From: Cedecea sp000277545
GTDB taxonomy: Bacteria; Pseudomonadota; Gammaproteobacteria; Enterobacterales; Enterobacteriaceae
NCBI GenBank assembly: GCA_050847315.1
Contig: CP193791.1
DNA: 64,000 nt
Strand: one strand, 5' to 3'
Part shown: positions 25,741 through 34,475 of the stretch, one piece after another
Position numbering within the stretch: the stretch's first letter is position 1
Layout of the letters: each line of letters begins with the position of its first letter
The notes under the pieces: model-generated
The model's database searches: none
Told to the model about the DNA's origin: nothing
What the model saw: the letters and a program-made list of their open reading frames with translations, nothing else
Made by a program: the position numbers and the translations under genes

Positions 25741-27114
25741 GTGACCGCTTTTTCCGTACTGAACGCTTTACCTGAAGCACAACTCGCCAACCTTAGCGAA
25801 CTGGGGTATCACGAAATGACGCCCGTTCAGGAAGCGGCCTTGCCCGCCATTCTGGCCGGAAAAGACGTCCGTGTTCAGGCCAAAACCGGCAGCGGCAAAA
25901 CCGCAGCTTTTGGCCTTGGCCTGCTGCAGCACATTGATGCCAGCCAGTTTTTAACCCAGTCGCTGGTACTGTGCCCAACCCGCGAACTGGCCGACCAGGT
26001 CGCTAAAGAGCTGCGTCGCCTGGCGCGCTACATGCCAAATATTAAAATTTTAACCCTGTGTGGTGGCCAGCCGTTTGGCGTACAGCGCGACTCGTTACAG
26101 CATGCACCGCACATTATCGTGGCCACGCCGGGCCGCCTGTTAGATCACCTGAAAAAAGAAACGGTGAAGCTGGAGGCTCTGCAAACGCTGGTGCTGGACG
26201 AAGCCGACCGTATGCTGGACATGGGCTTCGCCGACGCCATCGATGAAGTTATTGCCCATGCGCCGGCCAAACGCCAGACGCTGCTTTTCTCCGCCACCTG
26301 GCCTACCGCCATTGCCGCTATCAGCGGGCGAATTCAGCGCGACCCGCAGACTATCGAAATTGATACCGTTGATGAGCTGCCGTCCGTTGAACAGCAGTTC
26401 TATGAAATCTCCCGCGGGGGCAAAATCGGCCTGCTGCTGGCGCTGCTCAGCAAGCATCAGCCGGCGTCCTGCGTGGTGTTCTGCAACACCAAAAAAGATT
26501 GCCAGGCCGTGTGCGATGCGCTGAACGAGCGACATCAAAGTGCGTTAGCGCTGCACGGCGACATGGAACAGCGCGACCGCGACCAGACGCTGGTGCGTTT
26601 TGCCAACGGCAGCAGCCGCGTGCTGGTGGCAACAGACGTTGCGGCGCGTGGGCTGGATATCAAAGCGCTGGAAATGGTGATTAACTACGAACTGTCGTGG
26701 GACCCGGAAGTGCACGTTCACCGCATTGGCCGTACCGCGCGAGCCGGGCAAAGCGGGCTGGCTATCAGCTTCTGCGCCCCGGAAGAAGCGCAGCGCGCGA
26801 GCGTGCTGGCTGAAATGCTGAATCTTTCGCTGAAATGGCAGCAGGTGCCGACCGGCGTTTCCGTGAAGCCGCTGGAAGCGGAAATGGCGACGCTGTGCAT
26901 TGACGGCGGCAAGAAAGCCAAAATGCGTCCGGGCGATATTTTGGGGGCGTTAACCGGCGATATGGGGCTGGAAGGTGCGGACATCGGCAAAATCGACGTC
27001 CACCCAATCCATGTTTACGTTGCGGTGCGCCAGTCCGTGGCGCGTCACGCGTGGAAACAGCTGCAGCAGGGCAAAATCAAAGGTAAATCAGTGAAGGTTC
27101 GCCTGCTGAAGTAA
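25741..27114 (+). CDS. dbpA: DbpA, 23S rRNA-specific DEAD-box helicase
   Basis: The 457-residue DEAD-box ATPase has motif Q (MTPVQEAALP), motif I AKTGSGKT, motif II DEAD (LDEADRM), motif III SAT and motif VI HRIGRTARAG. The C-terminal RNA-binding domain (about 382-457) recognises hairpin 92 of 23S rRNA. It acts in 50S subunit assembly. I take the GTG at 25741, as in E. coli, because AAGAG is nine bases upstream; the ATG nine bases earlier would leave almost no spacing. Confidence 0.95.
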   Translation: MTAFSVLNALPEAQLANLSELGYHEMTPVQEAALPAILAGKDVRVQAKTGSGKTAAFGLGLLQHIDASQFLTQSLVLCPTRELADQVAKELRRLARYMPNIKILTLCGGQPFGVQRDSLQHAPHIIVATPGRLLDHLKKETVKLEALQTLVLDEADRMLDMGFADAIDEVIAHAPAKRQTLLFSATWPTAIAAISGRIQRDPQTIEIDTVDELPSVEQQFYEISRGGKIGLLLALLSKHQPASCVVFCNTKKDCQAVCDALNERHQSALALHGDMEQRDRDQTLVRFANGSSRVLVATDVAARGLDIKALEMVINYELSWDPEVHVHRIGRTARAGQSGLAISFCAPEEAQRASVLAEMLNLSLKWQQVPTGVSVKPLEAEMATLCIDGGKKAKMRPGDILGALTGDMGLEGADIGKIDVHPIHVYVAVRQSVARHAWKQLQQGKIKGKSVKVRLLK

Positions 27115-27185
27115 ACGCGTTTTCTCCTCAGCCTGACCTTCTCCCCCCAGGGGCGAAGGTATCTGAAATGGGGTGGGCGTTTTTT

Positions 27186-27222
27186 CCCCTCACCCTAACC
27201 CTCTCCCCATGGGGGAGAGGGG
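27186..27222. repeat. REP-like palindromic element (copy 3)
   Basis: CCCCTCACCCTAACCCTCTC and the arm GGGGGAGAGGGG form the same palindrome family as at 6184 and 37678, in inverted orientation. A more decayed copy lies just before it (about 27138-27175). It separates dbpA from the IS element. Confidence 0.75.
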
Positions 27223-27248
27223 ATAAAAGAACGCCAATTTATGTTTTC

Positions 27249-27266
27249 CCCCTCTCCCTTCCAGGG
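27249..27266. repeat. Left half of the REP-like element split by the IS (copy 4)
   Basis: CCCTCTCCCTTCCAGGG ends at the insertion point. Joined to 28556-28574 it rebuilds a complete palindrome with the GCCGGGGTGAGGGG tail. The last five bases, CAGGG, are duplicated on the other side of the IS. Confidence 0.8.
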
Positions 27267-28550
27267 TGTACGGTCCGGGGACATCGTGAACACTTGTTCG
27301 GGGACATGGTAGACACTTACAACTAAGGCATAAGAACCCGTTTATGGAGCCGCTTATGCCGTGGGATGCGAGAGATACCATGTCATTACGTTCTGAGTTT
27401 GTTCTGCTCGCCTCGCAGGACGGGGCGAACATTCGTCTTCTGTGCCGTCGCTATGGCATTTCTCCTGCCACTGGCTACAAGTGGCTTCATCGCTGGTTAC
27501 AGGACGGCACTGCCGGTCTTGCTGACCGTTCACGTGCACCACACTTTTCCCCCGCAAGAACCGACGACAGCATTACCGACCTGCTGCGGATGGCACATGC
27601 CACACATCCACGCTGGGGTGCCCGCAAGATTAAGGGCTGGCTGAAGACCACGGGCATCAGTTGCCCGCCTTCAGTACCGTTCATAAGCTGATGGCCCGTC
27701 ACGGTCTGCTGCCCGGTGTTCCTCCCGGCATCCCGGCTACCGGCCGCTATGAACACAGTGCGCCTAACCAGCTCTGGCAGATGGATTTTAAGGGCCACTT
27801 TTCCTTTGCCGGTGGCCGCAGCCATCCGCTGACGCTGCTGGACGACCATTCCCGCTTTTCACTCTGTCTGGCTCACTGTACCGATGAACGCCGTGTCACC
27901 GTGCAGACCCAACTGATTAATGTCTTTGAACGTTATGGCCTGCCGGAGAGGATGACGATGGATAACGGTGCGCCGTGGGGAGATACCACCGGGACCTGGA
28001 CAGCACTGGAACTGTGGCTGATGCGCCAGAGTATCCGGGTGAGCCATTCCCGGCCTTACCACCCACAGACGCAGGGCAAGCTGGAGCGTTTTCACCGCAG
28101 TCTGAAGGCGGAAGTGCTGCAGGGCCAGTGGTTTACGGACAGCCAGCAGTTGCAACGGGCCTTCGACCACTGGCGGACGGTGTATAACCTGGAGCGGCCC
28201 CACGAGGCCCTCGCGATGAAGGCACCGGCTTCGCGATATCAGCCATCGTCCCGGCAGTACAGTGCAGACGTTAAGCCACCGGAATACGATGAGGGAGTGG
28301 AGGTACGGAAGGTAGATATCAGCGGAAAGCTGAGCTTCAGGGGCAGCAGTCTGAAGGCAGGTAAAGCGTTCAGAGGAGAATATGTGGGACTGAAAGAGAC
28401 GATGAAAGACGGATGTTATGAAGTGTGGTGGTACAGCACGAAAGTGGGGGTGATCGACCTGAAGAATAAGTCGATCACCATGGGTAAAGGATGTTAAAAA
28501 GTGTTCACCATGTCTGCGAACACCTGTCTACCATGTCCCCGGACTGTACA
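27267..28550 (+). mobile_element. IS481-family insertion sequence (1,284 bp)
   Basis: The ends are inverted repeats: TGTACGGTCCGGGGACAT at the left and the reverse complement TGTACAGTCCGGGGACAT at the right. Both continue into GAACAC/GTAGACA subrepeats. The element is flanked by the 5-bp direct repeat CAGGG (27262-27266 and 28551-28555). It carries one transposase region of IS481 type. The insertion split a REP-like palindrome at its loop. The REP halves and the target duplication are unaltered, which points to a fairly recent insertion. Confidence 0.93.
27356..28497 (+). pseudogene. IS481-family transposase, frameshifted
   Basis: The 5' frame (MPWDARDTMSLRSEFVLLA, HTH-containing, to about 27650) and the 3' frame (from LPAFSTVHKLMARHGLL near 27661 to the end) together make one IS481-type transposase of about 380 residues. 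Catalytic residues sit in LWQMDFKGH, MTMDNGAPWG and GKLERFHRSLK. The switch near 27640-27661 requires a -1 shift, and I see no slippery A-run or downstream pseudoknot, so a one-base loss is more likely than programmed frameshifting. The ATG at 27356 has GGAG six bases upstream. Confidence 0.8.
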
Positions 28551-28574
28551 CAGGGAGAGGGCCGGGGTGAGGGG
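28551..28574. repeat. Right half of the REP-like element split by the IS (copy 4)
   Basis: CAGGGAGAGGGCCGGGGTGA and GGGG: the duplicated CAGGG followed by the right arm and tail of the palindrome family seen at 6184 and 37678. Confidence 0.8.
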
Positions 28575-28585
28575 CATTCCCCCGA

Positions 28586-31500
28586 TTACTCGCTAACCTT
28601 CTCCGCTTTACCCGCCAGCTGCGCCAGGAAGTCGTATCGCTTCTGCAAATCGGCGGCGGCATCTTTCCACAGCTGCTCGGCGACTTCCGGCTGCTGGGCG
28701 TTGAGGCGGCGGAAACGCTGCTCCTTCATTAACGTATCGGCCAGCGCATCGGACGGCGGACGGGAATCCAGCGCCAGCGGCACCTTGCCTTCATCAGCCC
28801 TACGCGGGTCGAAGCGATAAAGCGGCCAGAAGCCGGTGGCGGTCAGCTGGCGCATCTGATCGTGGCTCAGCGCCAGATCGTAGCCGTGCTCTTCGCAAGG
28901 GCTGTAGGCGATGATCAGCGATGGACCAGGATAAGCCTCCGCCTCCTGAATGGCCTTCATCGTCTGGTTCAGCTGTGCCCCCAGCGAAATCTGCGCGACG
29001 TACACATGGCCGTACATCATCATGCTGACGCCCAGATCTTTACGTGCTTTACGCTTGCCGTGCTCGCCAAACTTGGTGACGGCGCCCAGCGGCGTGGCTT
29101 TAGACGCCTGGCCGCCGGTGTTGGAGTAACACTGCGTATCCAGCACCAGAATGTTGACGTTTTCGGTCAGGCTCAGCACGTGGTCGAGGCCACCGAAACC
29201 GATGTCATAGGCCCAGCCGTCACCGCCAATCAGCCAGATAGATTTCTCCACCAGCGCGTCGGCATCGGTGACCAGCTGACGGGCATCAGCATCGTCAATG
29301 TTCGCCAGATGTTTACGCAGCTCGGCGACCTGTTCACGGCGGACTTCCGGTGTCGCTTCCGCGTGAAGCTGCTCATTAAGCTCGGCCGGAAGTTTATCGG
29401 CAAACTGGCCCAGTAAACGCATGACGCGGGCGCGGTGCTGATCCACCGTCAGGCGGAAGCCCAGCCCAAATTCGGCGTTATCCTCAAACAGCGAGTTAGC
29501 CCAGGCTGGCCCGCGGCCGTTTGCGTCGGTGGTGTACGGCGTGGATGGTAGATTGCCGCCGTAAATAGACGAACAGCCGGTGGCGTTAGCGATCAGCATA
29601 CGGTCGCCGAACAGCTGGGTCAGAATTTTAATGTACGGCGTTTCGCCGCAGCCTGAGCAGGCCCCGGAGTATTCAAACAGCGGCGTTAACAGCTGCGAGG
29701 TACGGATATCGATGCGCTCCAGGCTGGTGCGATCGATTTCCGGCAGCGCGAGGAAGAAGTCATAGTTCTCTTTCTCTTCTTCAACGTGTTCAAGGCGAGA
29801 CAGCATATTAATCGCCTTGATTTCCGGGTTCTGGCGATCTTTGGCCGGGCAAACTTCTACGCAAAGGTTACAGCCGGTGCAATCTTCCGGCGCTACCTGC
29901 AGCACGTATTTCTGGCCGCGCATATCCCGGGACTTCACGTCCAGCGACTGCAGTGCTTCCGGGGCGCCTTCCATTGCCTCAGGCTGAACCACTTTGGCAC
30001 GAATAGCCGAATGCGGGCAGGCGGCGACGCAGTGGTTGCACTGGGTACAAATATCCGGCTTCCAGATAGGAATCTCTTCGGCGATGTTGCGTTTTTCCCA
30101 GCGGGTCGTGCCCATCGGCCAGGTCCCGTCCGGCGGCAGGGCGGAAACCGGCAGGGCATCGCCGAGACCGGCGAGCATCGCGGCGGTAACGGTTTTCACA
30201 AAATCAGGTGCGGCGTCGGAGACGACCGGCGGACGCATCGCGCTTGCCGGGTTAACGTCCTGCAGAGGCACTTCGGCGAGGGAGTCACGAGCCAGCGCCA
30301 GCGCCTGCCAGTTACGCTCGACGATTTCCGTCCCTTTACTGCTGTAGCTTTTGGCAATCGCGCCCTGCAGCTCTGCCAACGCGGTGTCGCCAGGCAGGAT
30401 CTGCGTCAGGTGGAAGAATGCCATCTGCATTACGGTGTTGATACGGGCACCAAGATGACACTCGCGGGCGATCTTCGCCGCGTTAATGACGTACAGGCGA
30501 GCCTGCTTCTGATTGAGCACCGCCTGAACTTCCTGCGGCAGGCGACTCCACACCTCATCGGCGGCGTAAGGTGTGTTCAGCAGGAAAATACCGCCGGGCT
30601 TCAGGCGCTCGGCCATCTGGTACTTGTCGATAAACTGCAGCTGGTGGCAGCCAACGAAATCGGCTTTCTCAATCAGGTAGGTGGAGTTGATCGGCTGCTC
30701 GCTCACGCGCAGGTGAGAAACCGTCAGCCCCCCGGCCTTTTTGGAGTCATAAACGAAATAACCCTGGGTAAACCACGGCGTGGAGTTACCGATAATTTTG
30801 ATATTGTTTTTGGTGGCAGACACGCTGCCGTCGCTGCCCAGGCCATAAAACAGCGCTTCGAGTTTAGCGCGGTTCGGCAGGGTATTTTCCGGCAACGGCA
30901 GCGACAGGTTGGTCACATCGTCGTAAATGCCCACGGTAAAGCGCGGGCGCGGTTTGGCTTCGCGAAGTTCATTGAAAATAGCCAGGACGCATTCCGGACC
31001 GAACTCTTTGGATGACAGCCCGTAGCGGCCCCCAATCACGCGAGGCAGCGTTTCGCGCTCGCCACGGCTTACCGCCTCGGCAAGCGCGGTCATCACGTCG
31101 AGATACAGCGGCTCAGCAAGGGCCCCCGGCTCTTTAGTACGGTCAAGCACCGCCACCTGACGCGCGGTTTGCGGCAGAACTTCCAGCAAATGTTCGGCGG
31201 AGAAGGGGCGGTACAGGCGCACTTTCAGCACGCCGACTTTTTCGCCCCTGGTCAGCAATTCATCGACAACTTCTTCACAGGTGCCGACGGCGGAGCCCAT
31301 CACGATAATCACGCGCTCCGCTTCCGGGTGGCCGTAATACTCAAACGGACGATAGCTACGGCCGGTGATGGCGGCAAAGTCGTTCATCGCCTGTTCAACG
31401 TGCGCGTAAACCGCGTTGTACCACGGGTTGGTCGCTTCGCGGGACTGGAAGTACGTATCCGGGTTGGCCGACGTCCCTCGAATCACCGGATGCTCCGGGT

Positions 31501-32113
31501 TCAGGGCGCGGGCGCGATGTTCATCGATCTCTTTTTGCGGCAGCAGGCCGCGAAGGGTATCGTCCGCCAGCGGCACAATTTTGTTGATTTCGTGCGAGGT
31601 GCGGAAGCCGTCGAAGAAGTGAATAAACGGCACGCGGCTTTTCAGGGTCGCAATATGGGAAATCAGTGCGAAGTCCTGTGCTTCCTGGACGCTGCTGGCG
31701 CACAGCATGGCGCAGCCGGTCTGGCGCACGGCCATCACGTCAGAATGATCGCCAAAAATGGAAAGCGCGTGGGTGGCCACGGTGCGCGCGGCAACGTGGA
31801 GAACAAATGGCGTCAGCTGGCCCGCAAGCTTGTACAGCGTCGGGATCATCAGCAGTAAGCCTTGCGATGACGTAAACGAAGTGGAAAGCGCCCCGGTTTG
31901 TAGCGCCCCGTGCACCGCGCCAATTGCGCCTGCTTCAGACTGCATCTCGACTACGCGAGGGACATCGCCCCACACGTTCTTCCTGCCGTCACCCGCCCAG
32001 GCATCCGCCTGTTCCGCCATTGTCGAGCTGGGAGTAATCGGGTAGATGGCAATTACTTCGCTGGCACGAAACGCCACGGAGGCGACTGCGCCGTTGCCGT
32101 CGATAGTGATCAT
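28586..32113 (-). CDS. nifJ: Pyruvate:flavodoxin/ferredoxin oxidoreductase
   Basis: The single-chain 1,175-residue enzyme (YdbK in E. coli) oxidises pyruvate with CoA to acetyl-CoA, CO2 and reduced flavodoxin or ferredoxin. Domain order is as expected: the pyrimidine-binding domain opens with MITIDGNGAVASVAFRASEV, followed by a CoA domain. Two 4Fe-4S ferredoxin motifs follow (CTQCNHCVAACP and CTGCNLCVEVCP, about residues 690-770). The TPP-binding domain comes last, with CSGCGETPY and GCSSIYGG. The enzyme is oxygen-sensitive in many anaerobes; in enteric bacteria it is linked to oxidative stress and low-potential electron supply. Complete, with an AAGGGTG ribosome site. Confidence 0.96.
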   Translation of the reverse strand: MITIDGNGAVASVAFRASEVIAIYPITPSSTMAEQADAWAGDGRKNVWGDVPRVVEMQSEAGAIGAVHGALQTGALSTSFTSSQGLLLMIPTLYKLAGQLTPFVLHVAARTVATHALSIFGDHSDVMAVRQTGCAMLCASSVQEAQDFALISHIATLKSRVPFIHFFDGFRTSHEINKIVPLADDTLRGLLPQKEIDEHRARALNPEHPVIRGTSANPDTYFQSREATNPWYNAVYAHVEQAMNDFAAITGRSYRPFEYYGHPEAERVIIVMGSAVGTCEEVVDELLTRGEKVGVLKVRLYRPFSAEHLLEVLPQTARQVAVLDRTKEPGALAEPLYLDVMTALAEAVSRGERETLPRVIGGRYGLSSKEFGPECVLAIFNELREAKPRPRFTVGIYDDVTNLSLPLPENTLPNRAKLEALFYGLGSDGSVSATKNNIKIIGNSTPWFTQGYFVYDSKKAGGLTVSHLRVSEQPINSTYLIEKADFVGCHQLQFIDKYQMAERLKPGGIFLLNTPYAADEVWSRLPQEVQAVLNQKQARLYVINAAKIARECHLGARINTVMQMAFFHLTQILPGDTALAELQGAIAKSYSSKGTEIVERNWQALALARDSLAEVPLQDVNPASAMRPPVVSDAAPDFVKTVTAAMLAGLGDALPVSALPPDGTWPMGTTRWEKRNIAEEIPIWKPDICTQCNHCVAACPHSAIRAKVVQPEAMEGAPEALQSLDVKSRDMRGQKYVLQVAPEDCTGCNLCVEVCPAKDRQNPEIKAINMLSRLEHVEEEKENYDFFLALPEIDRTSLERIDIRTSQLLTPLFEYSGACSGCGETPYIKILTQLFGDRMLIANATGCSSIYGGNLPSTPYTTDANGRGPAWANSLFEDNAEFGLGFRLTVDQHRARVMRLLGQFADKLPAELNEQLHAEATPEVRREQVAELRKHLANIDDADARQLVTDADALVEKSIWLIGGDGWAYDIGFGGLDHVLSLTENVNILVLDTQCYSNTGGQASKATPLGAVTKFGEHGKRKARKDLGVSMMMYGHVYVAQISLGAQLNQTMKAIQEAEAYPGPSLIIAYSPCEEHGYDLALSHDQMRQLTATGFWPLYRFDPRRADEGKVPLALDSRPPSDALADTLMKEQRFRRLNAQQPEVAEQLWKDAAADLQKRYDFLAQLAGKAEKVSE

Positions 32114-32448
32114 AAGACACCCTTACATTGCGCAAAATAAAGGGACTCGCCTGAAAGCCTGGAGCCCCGTTGTAATTCCTCAATTATAGTGTGTCCACCC
32201 TGGCCATTAGAAGTTATGGGCCTGCCGAGTGCACAAATTGATCCACGATTAACAGTGAAATAACCTGGGGACGTACTGCGCTGAATCATAAAAGGAATGA
32301 AGGATGCTCAGAAAACTCTGATGTTTTGGCTTGAAAGGTGATCTTTGCCACAAAAATCAACACATTTTATTGCCTTATGCTCTCGACGCAGCGGGAACCA
32401 TGCGCCATTATGCAAAGGTTTTGCATATTCAGACGGGAGAGAGAAGCC
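32114..32448. other. Intergenic region between nifJ and ydbJ
   Basis: The 335-bp divergent spacer should contain the promoters of nifJ and ydbJ. I find no porin gene, sRNA, palindrome or clear factor site in it. Confidence 0.6.
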
Positions 32449-32715
32449 ATGCGCGCTGCGTTTTTAGCCGGTTGTGCCGCACTGTTATTATCGGCATGCA
32501 GTAATGAACCCCCTCAACAGGCCACTGCGGCCCACGTTCCTCCGGGCCTCAGGGCGGCAATGTCCAGCCAGGGCGAAGCGAACTGTGCGATGATTGGCGG
32601 TACGATGAGCGTTGCGCGTCAGCTGGACGGCAGCGCGATTGGCATGTGTGCCATGCCGAACGGCAAGCGCTGTAACGAAAACTCGCTTGCCGCTGGCACC
32701 TGTGGAAGCTACTGA
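32449..32715 (+). CDS. ydbJ: YdbJ, DUF333 lipoprotein
   Basis: The 88-residue protein has a lipoprotein signal (MRAAFLAGCAALLLSACSNE; lipobox LSAC) and a DUF333 module (GEANCAMIGGTMSVARQLDG, with GMCAMPNGKRCN). The start at 32449 has GGGAGAGAGAAGCC upstream; longer frames have no ribosome site. It is expected in the envelope, function unknown. Its stop touches the convergent hslJ stop. Confidence 0.88.
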   Translation: MRAAFLAGCAALLLSACSNEPPQQATAAHVPPGLRAAMSSQGEANCAMIGGTMSVARQLDGSAIGMCAMPNGKRCNENSLAAGTCGSY

Positions 32716-33153
32716 TTAATTAACGAGATCGGCCAGTTTGTACGTCAGCGTATGCTGGCCGCTCTTCAGCACCAGCTGCTGGTTAGCCAGAGAAACTTTG
32801 GCCCCGCTGGTCAGCATGTCATTGATACGGTGATCCAGATCGTTCAACAGCGGGTCGCTGCAAAGCATCATGGTCATGCCCACGCCTTTCGCCTTCAGCG
32901 TGTTGTGTTCCAGGGTTGCCTGGCCCATAAAGCGGTTACACATCTGACCATAAATCTGCATGTTTTCACCGAAGCTAAGCTCAGGCGCGCGTTTGCTGTT
33001 TTTCACGTCCAGAGGCTTACCGTCTACGCTCTCCAGCACAAAGCGATGGTGCTGCAAATCTTGTGCGGTCACGGCACCTTTATCGGAATCTGACGGCTGG
33101 GCGCAACCTGCCAGCACTACGCTTGCCAGCATCAGTGAAGCGAACTTTTTCAT
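32716..33153 (-). CDS. hslJ: HslJ, META-domain heat-inducible lipoprotein
   Basis: The 145-residue protein has signal peptide and lipobox (MKKFASLMLASVVLAGCAQP). A META domain follows (about 32-140) with the typical FGENMQIYGQMCNRFMG and MCSDPLLND-like cysteine pair (QMCNR, LCSDP). The E. coli gene is heat-inducible and linked to novobiocin resistance. The ribosome site GGGAGAAGAA is good. Same strand as ldhA, whose terminator lies before it. Confidence 0.92.
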   Translation of the reverse strand: MKKFASLMLASVVLAGCAQPSDSDKGAVTAQDLQHHRFVLESVDGKPLDVKNSKRAPELSFGENMQIYGQMCNRFMGQATLEHNTLKAKGVGMTMMLCSDPLLNDLDHRINDMLTSGAKVSLANQQLVLKSGQHTLTYKLADLVN

Positions 33154-33232
33154 TTCTTCTCCCTAAGTTTTATCAGTCATCAATGAAAGCGCGCCACTTT
33201 CGCAGGATGTGGCGCATGAATCAGTAAGGATA

Positions 33233-33265
33233 CTCTTAAAATTAACCGCCTCCTGCGAGAGGCGG
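33233..33265 (-). terminator. Terminator of ldhA
   Basis: On the minus strand CCGCCTC and GAGGCGG form a stem (33246-33265) followed by TTAATTTTAAG, nine bases after the ldhA stop. Confidence 0.75.
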
Positions 33266-33273
33266 ACGGAAAA

Positions 33274-34263
33274 TCAATTCAACTGGTTCGGGCAAGGCTC
33301 GCCTTTTTCCAACTGACGCAGGTTTTCAAGCGTAGTTTCGGAAATGCTGGTCAGCGCCTCCGCCGTCAAAAATGCCTGGTGGCCGGTAAACAACACGTTG
33401 TGGCAGGCGGAAAGGCGGCGGAACACGTCGTCCTGAATCACGTCGTTAGACTTATCTTCAAAGAAAAGATCGCGTTCGTTCTCGTACACATCCATACCCA
33501 GCGCGCCGATTTTCTGGTGCTTGAGCGCGTCGATGGCGGCCTGGGAATCAATCAGCCCGCCGCGGCTGGTGTTTATCACCATCACGCCGTCTTTCATTTG
33601 ATCAAAGGCGGAGTGGTTGAGCAGGTGATAGTTTTCCGGCGTCAACGGGCAGTGCAGGGAAATAATGTCGGACTGCGCAAACAGCGTTTCGAGATCGACA
33701 TATTCCACGCCTAAATCCAGCGCCGCTGCGCTCGGATAAGGATCAAACGCCAGCAGGCGCAGGCCAAACCCTTTCAGGATCCGCAGCGCGGCAACGCCGA
33801 TTTTCCCGGTGCCGATCACGCCTGCCGTTTTGCCGTGCATGGTAAAACCGGTTAAGCCTTCGAGCGAAAAGTTGGCGTCACGTGTGCGCTGGTAGGCGCG
33901 ATGAATGCGACGATTAAGGCACATCATCATCCCGATAGCGTGTTCAGCCACGGCTTCCGGCGAGTAGGCAGGGACGCGAACCACGGGCATACCAAGCTCT
34001 TTCGCCGCGTCTAAATCGACGTTGTTAAAGCCGGCACAGCGCAGCGCGATAAACTTAACGCCGTGTTTTTTTAGCTCTTCCAGCACCGGGCGACTACCAT
34101 CATCATTAACGAAAATACACACGCCGTCGCAGCCGTTGGCCGTTTTGGCGGTTTTTTCGCTCAACAGGAAGTCAAAAAATTCAAGATCAAAGCCATATTC
34201 CTGGTTAACCTGCTCCAGATACTTTTTGTCGTACTGTTTTGTGCTATAAACCGCAAGTTTCAT
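33274..34263 (-). CDS. ldhA: LdhA, fermentative D-lactate dehydrogenase
   Basis: The 329-residue NAD-dependent 2-hydroxyacid dehydrogenase has the Rossmann motif GVIGTGKIG (about 148-156), catalytic Arg in NTSRGG, Glu in the following helix and His in FTGHQAFLT (about residue 296). It reduces pyruvate to D-lactate under anaerobic or acid conditions. The start has GGAG upstream. Divergent from ydbH. Length equals E. coli LdhA. Confidence 0.97.
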   Translation of the reverse strand: MKLAVYSTKQYDKKYLEQVNQEYGFDLEFFDFLLSEKTAKTANGCDGVCIFVNDDGSRPVLEELKKHGVKFIALRCAGFNNVDLDAAKELGMPVVRVPAYSPEAVAEHAIGMMMCLNRRIHRAYQRTRDANFSLEGLTGFTMHGKTAGVIGTGKIGVAALRILKGFGLRLLAFDPYPSAAALDLGVEYVDLETLFAQSDIISLHCPLTPENYHLLNHSAFDQMKDGVMVINTSRGGLIDSQAAIDALKHQKIGALGMDVYENERDLFFEDKSNDVIQDDVFRRLSACHNVLFTGHQAFLTAEALTSISETTLENLRQLEKGEPCPNQLN

Positions 34264-34475
34264 AAGACTTATCTCCAGAAAGGGTTGGTTCCAAAACTAT
34301 CATGCTTAAAATAATCATACAATTTATAAACTGAAATTTTAACGGCAGGTGACTATTTCACTTCCCGGGCAGACTATGCTTACTATTGCCGCCGCCTTCA
34401 CGCCCGGCCTGAATCGTGCCAGAATAATGACATATTTCGGCTTAAATTGTCGCTGAATCAGGATATTAACCACCC

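Noticed and set aside
27630..27670. Programmed -1 frameshifting of the IS transposase
   Set aside because: No A-rich slippery heptamer or following structure is visible, and IS481 transposases are normally one frame; a one-base loss is simpler.
29786..31015. 409-codon plus-strand frame inside nifJ
   Set aside because: Antisense shadow of a strongly conserved enzyme; no ribosome site or domain.
28586..32448. Possible ompN gene and MicC sRNA next to nifJ as in E. coli
   Set aside because: The downstream side of nifJ holds the REP/IS block and dbpA, and I find no MicC-like sequence on either flank.
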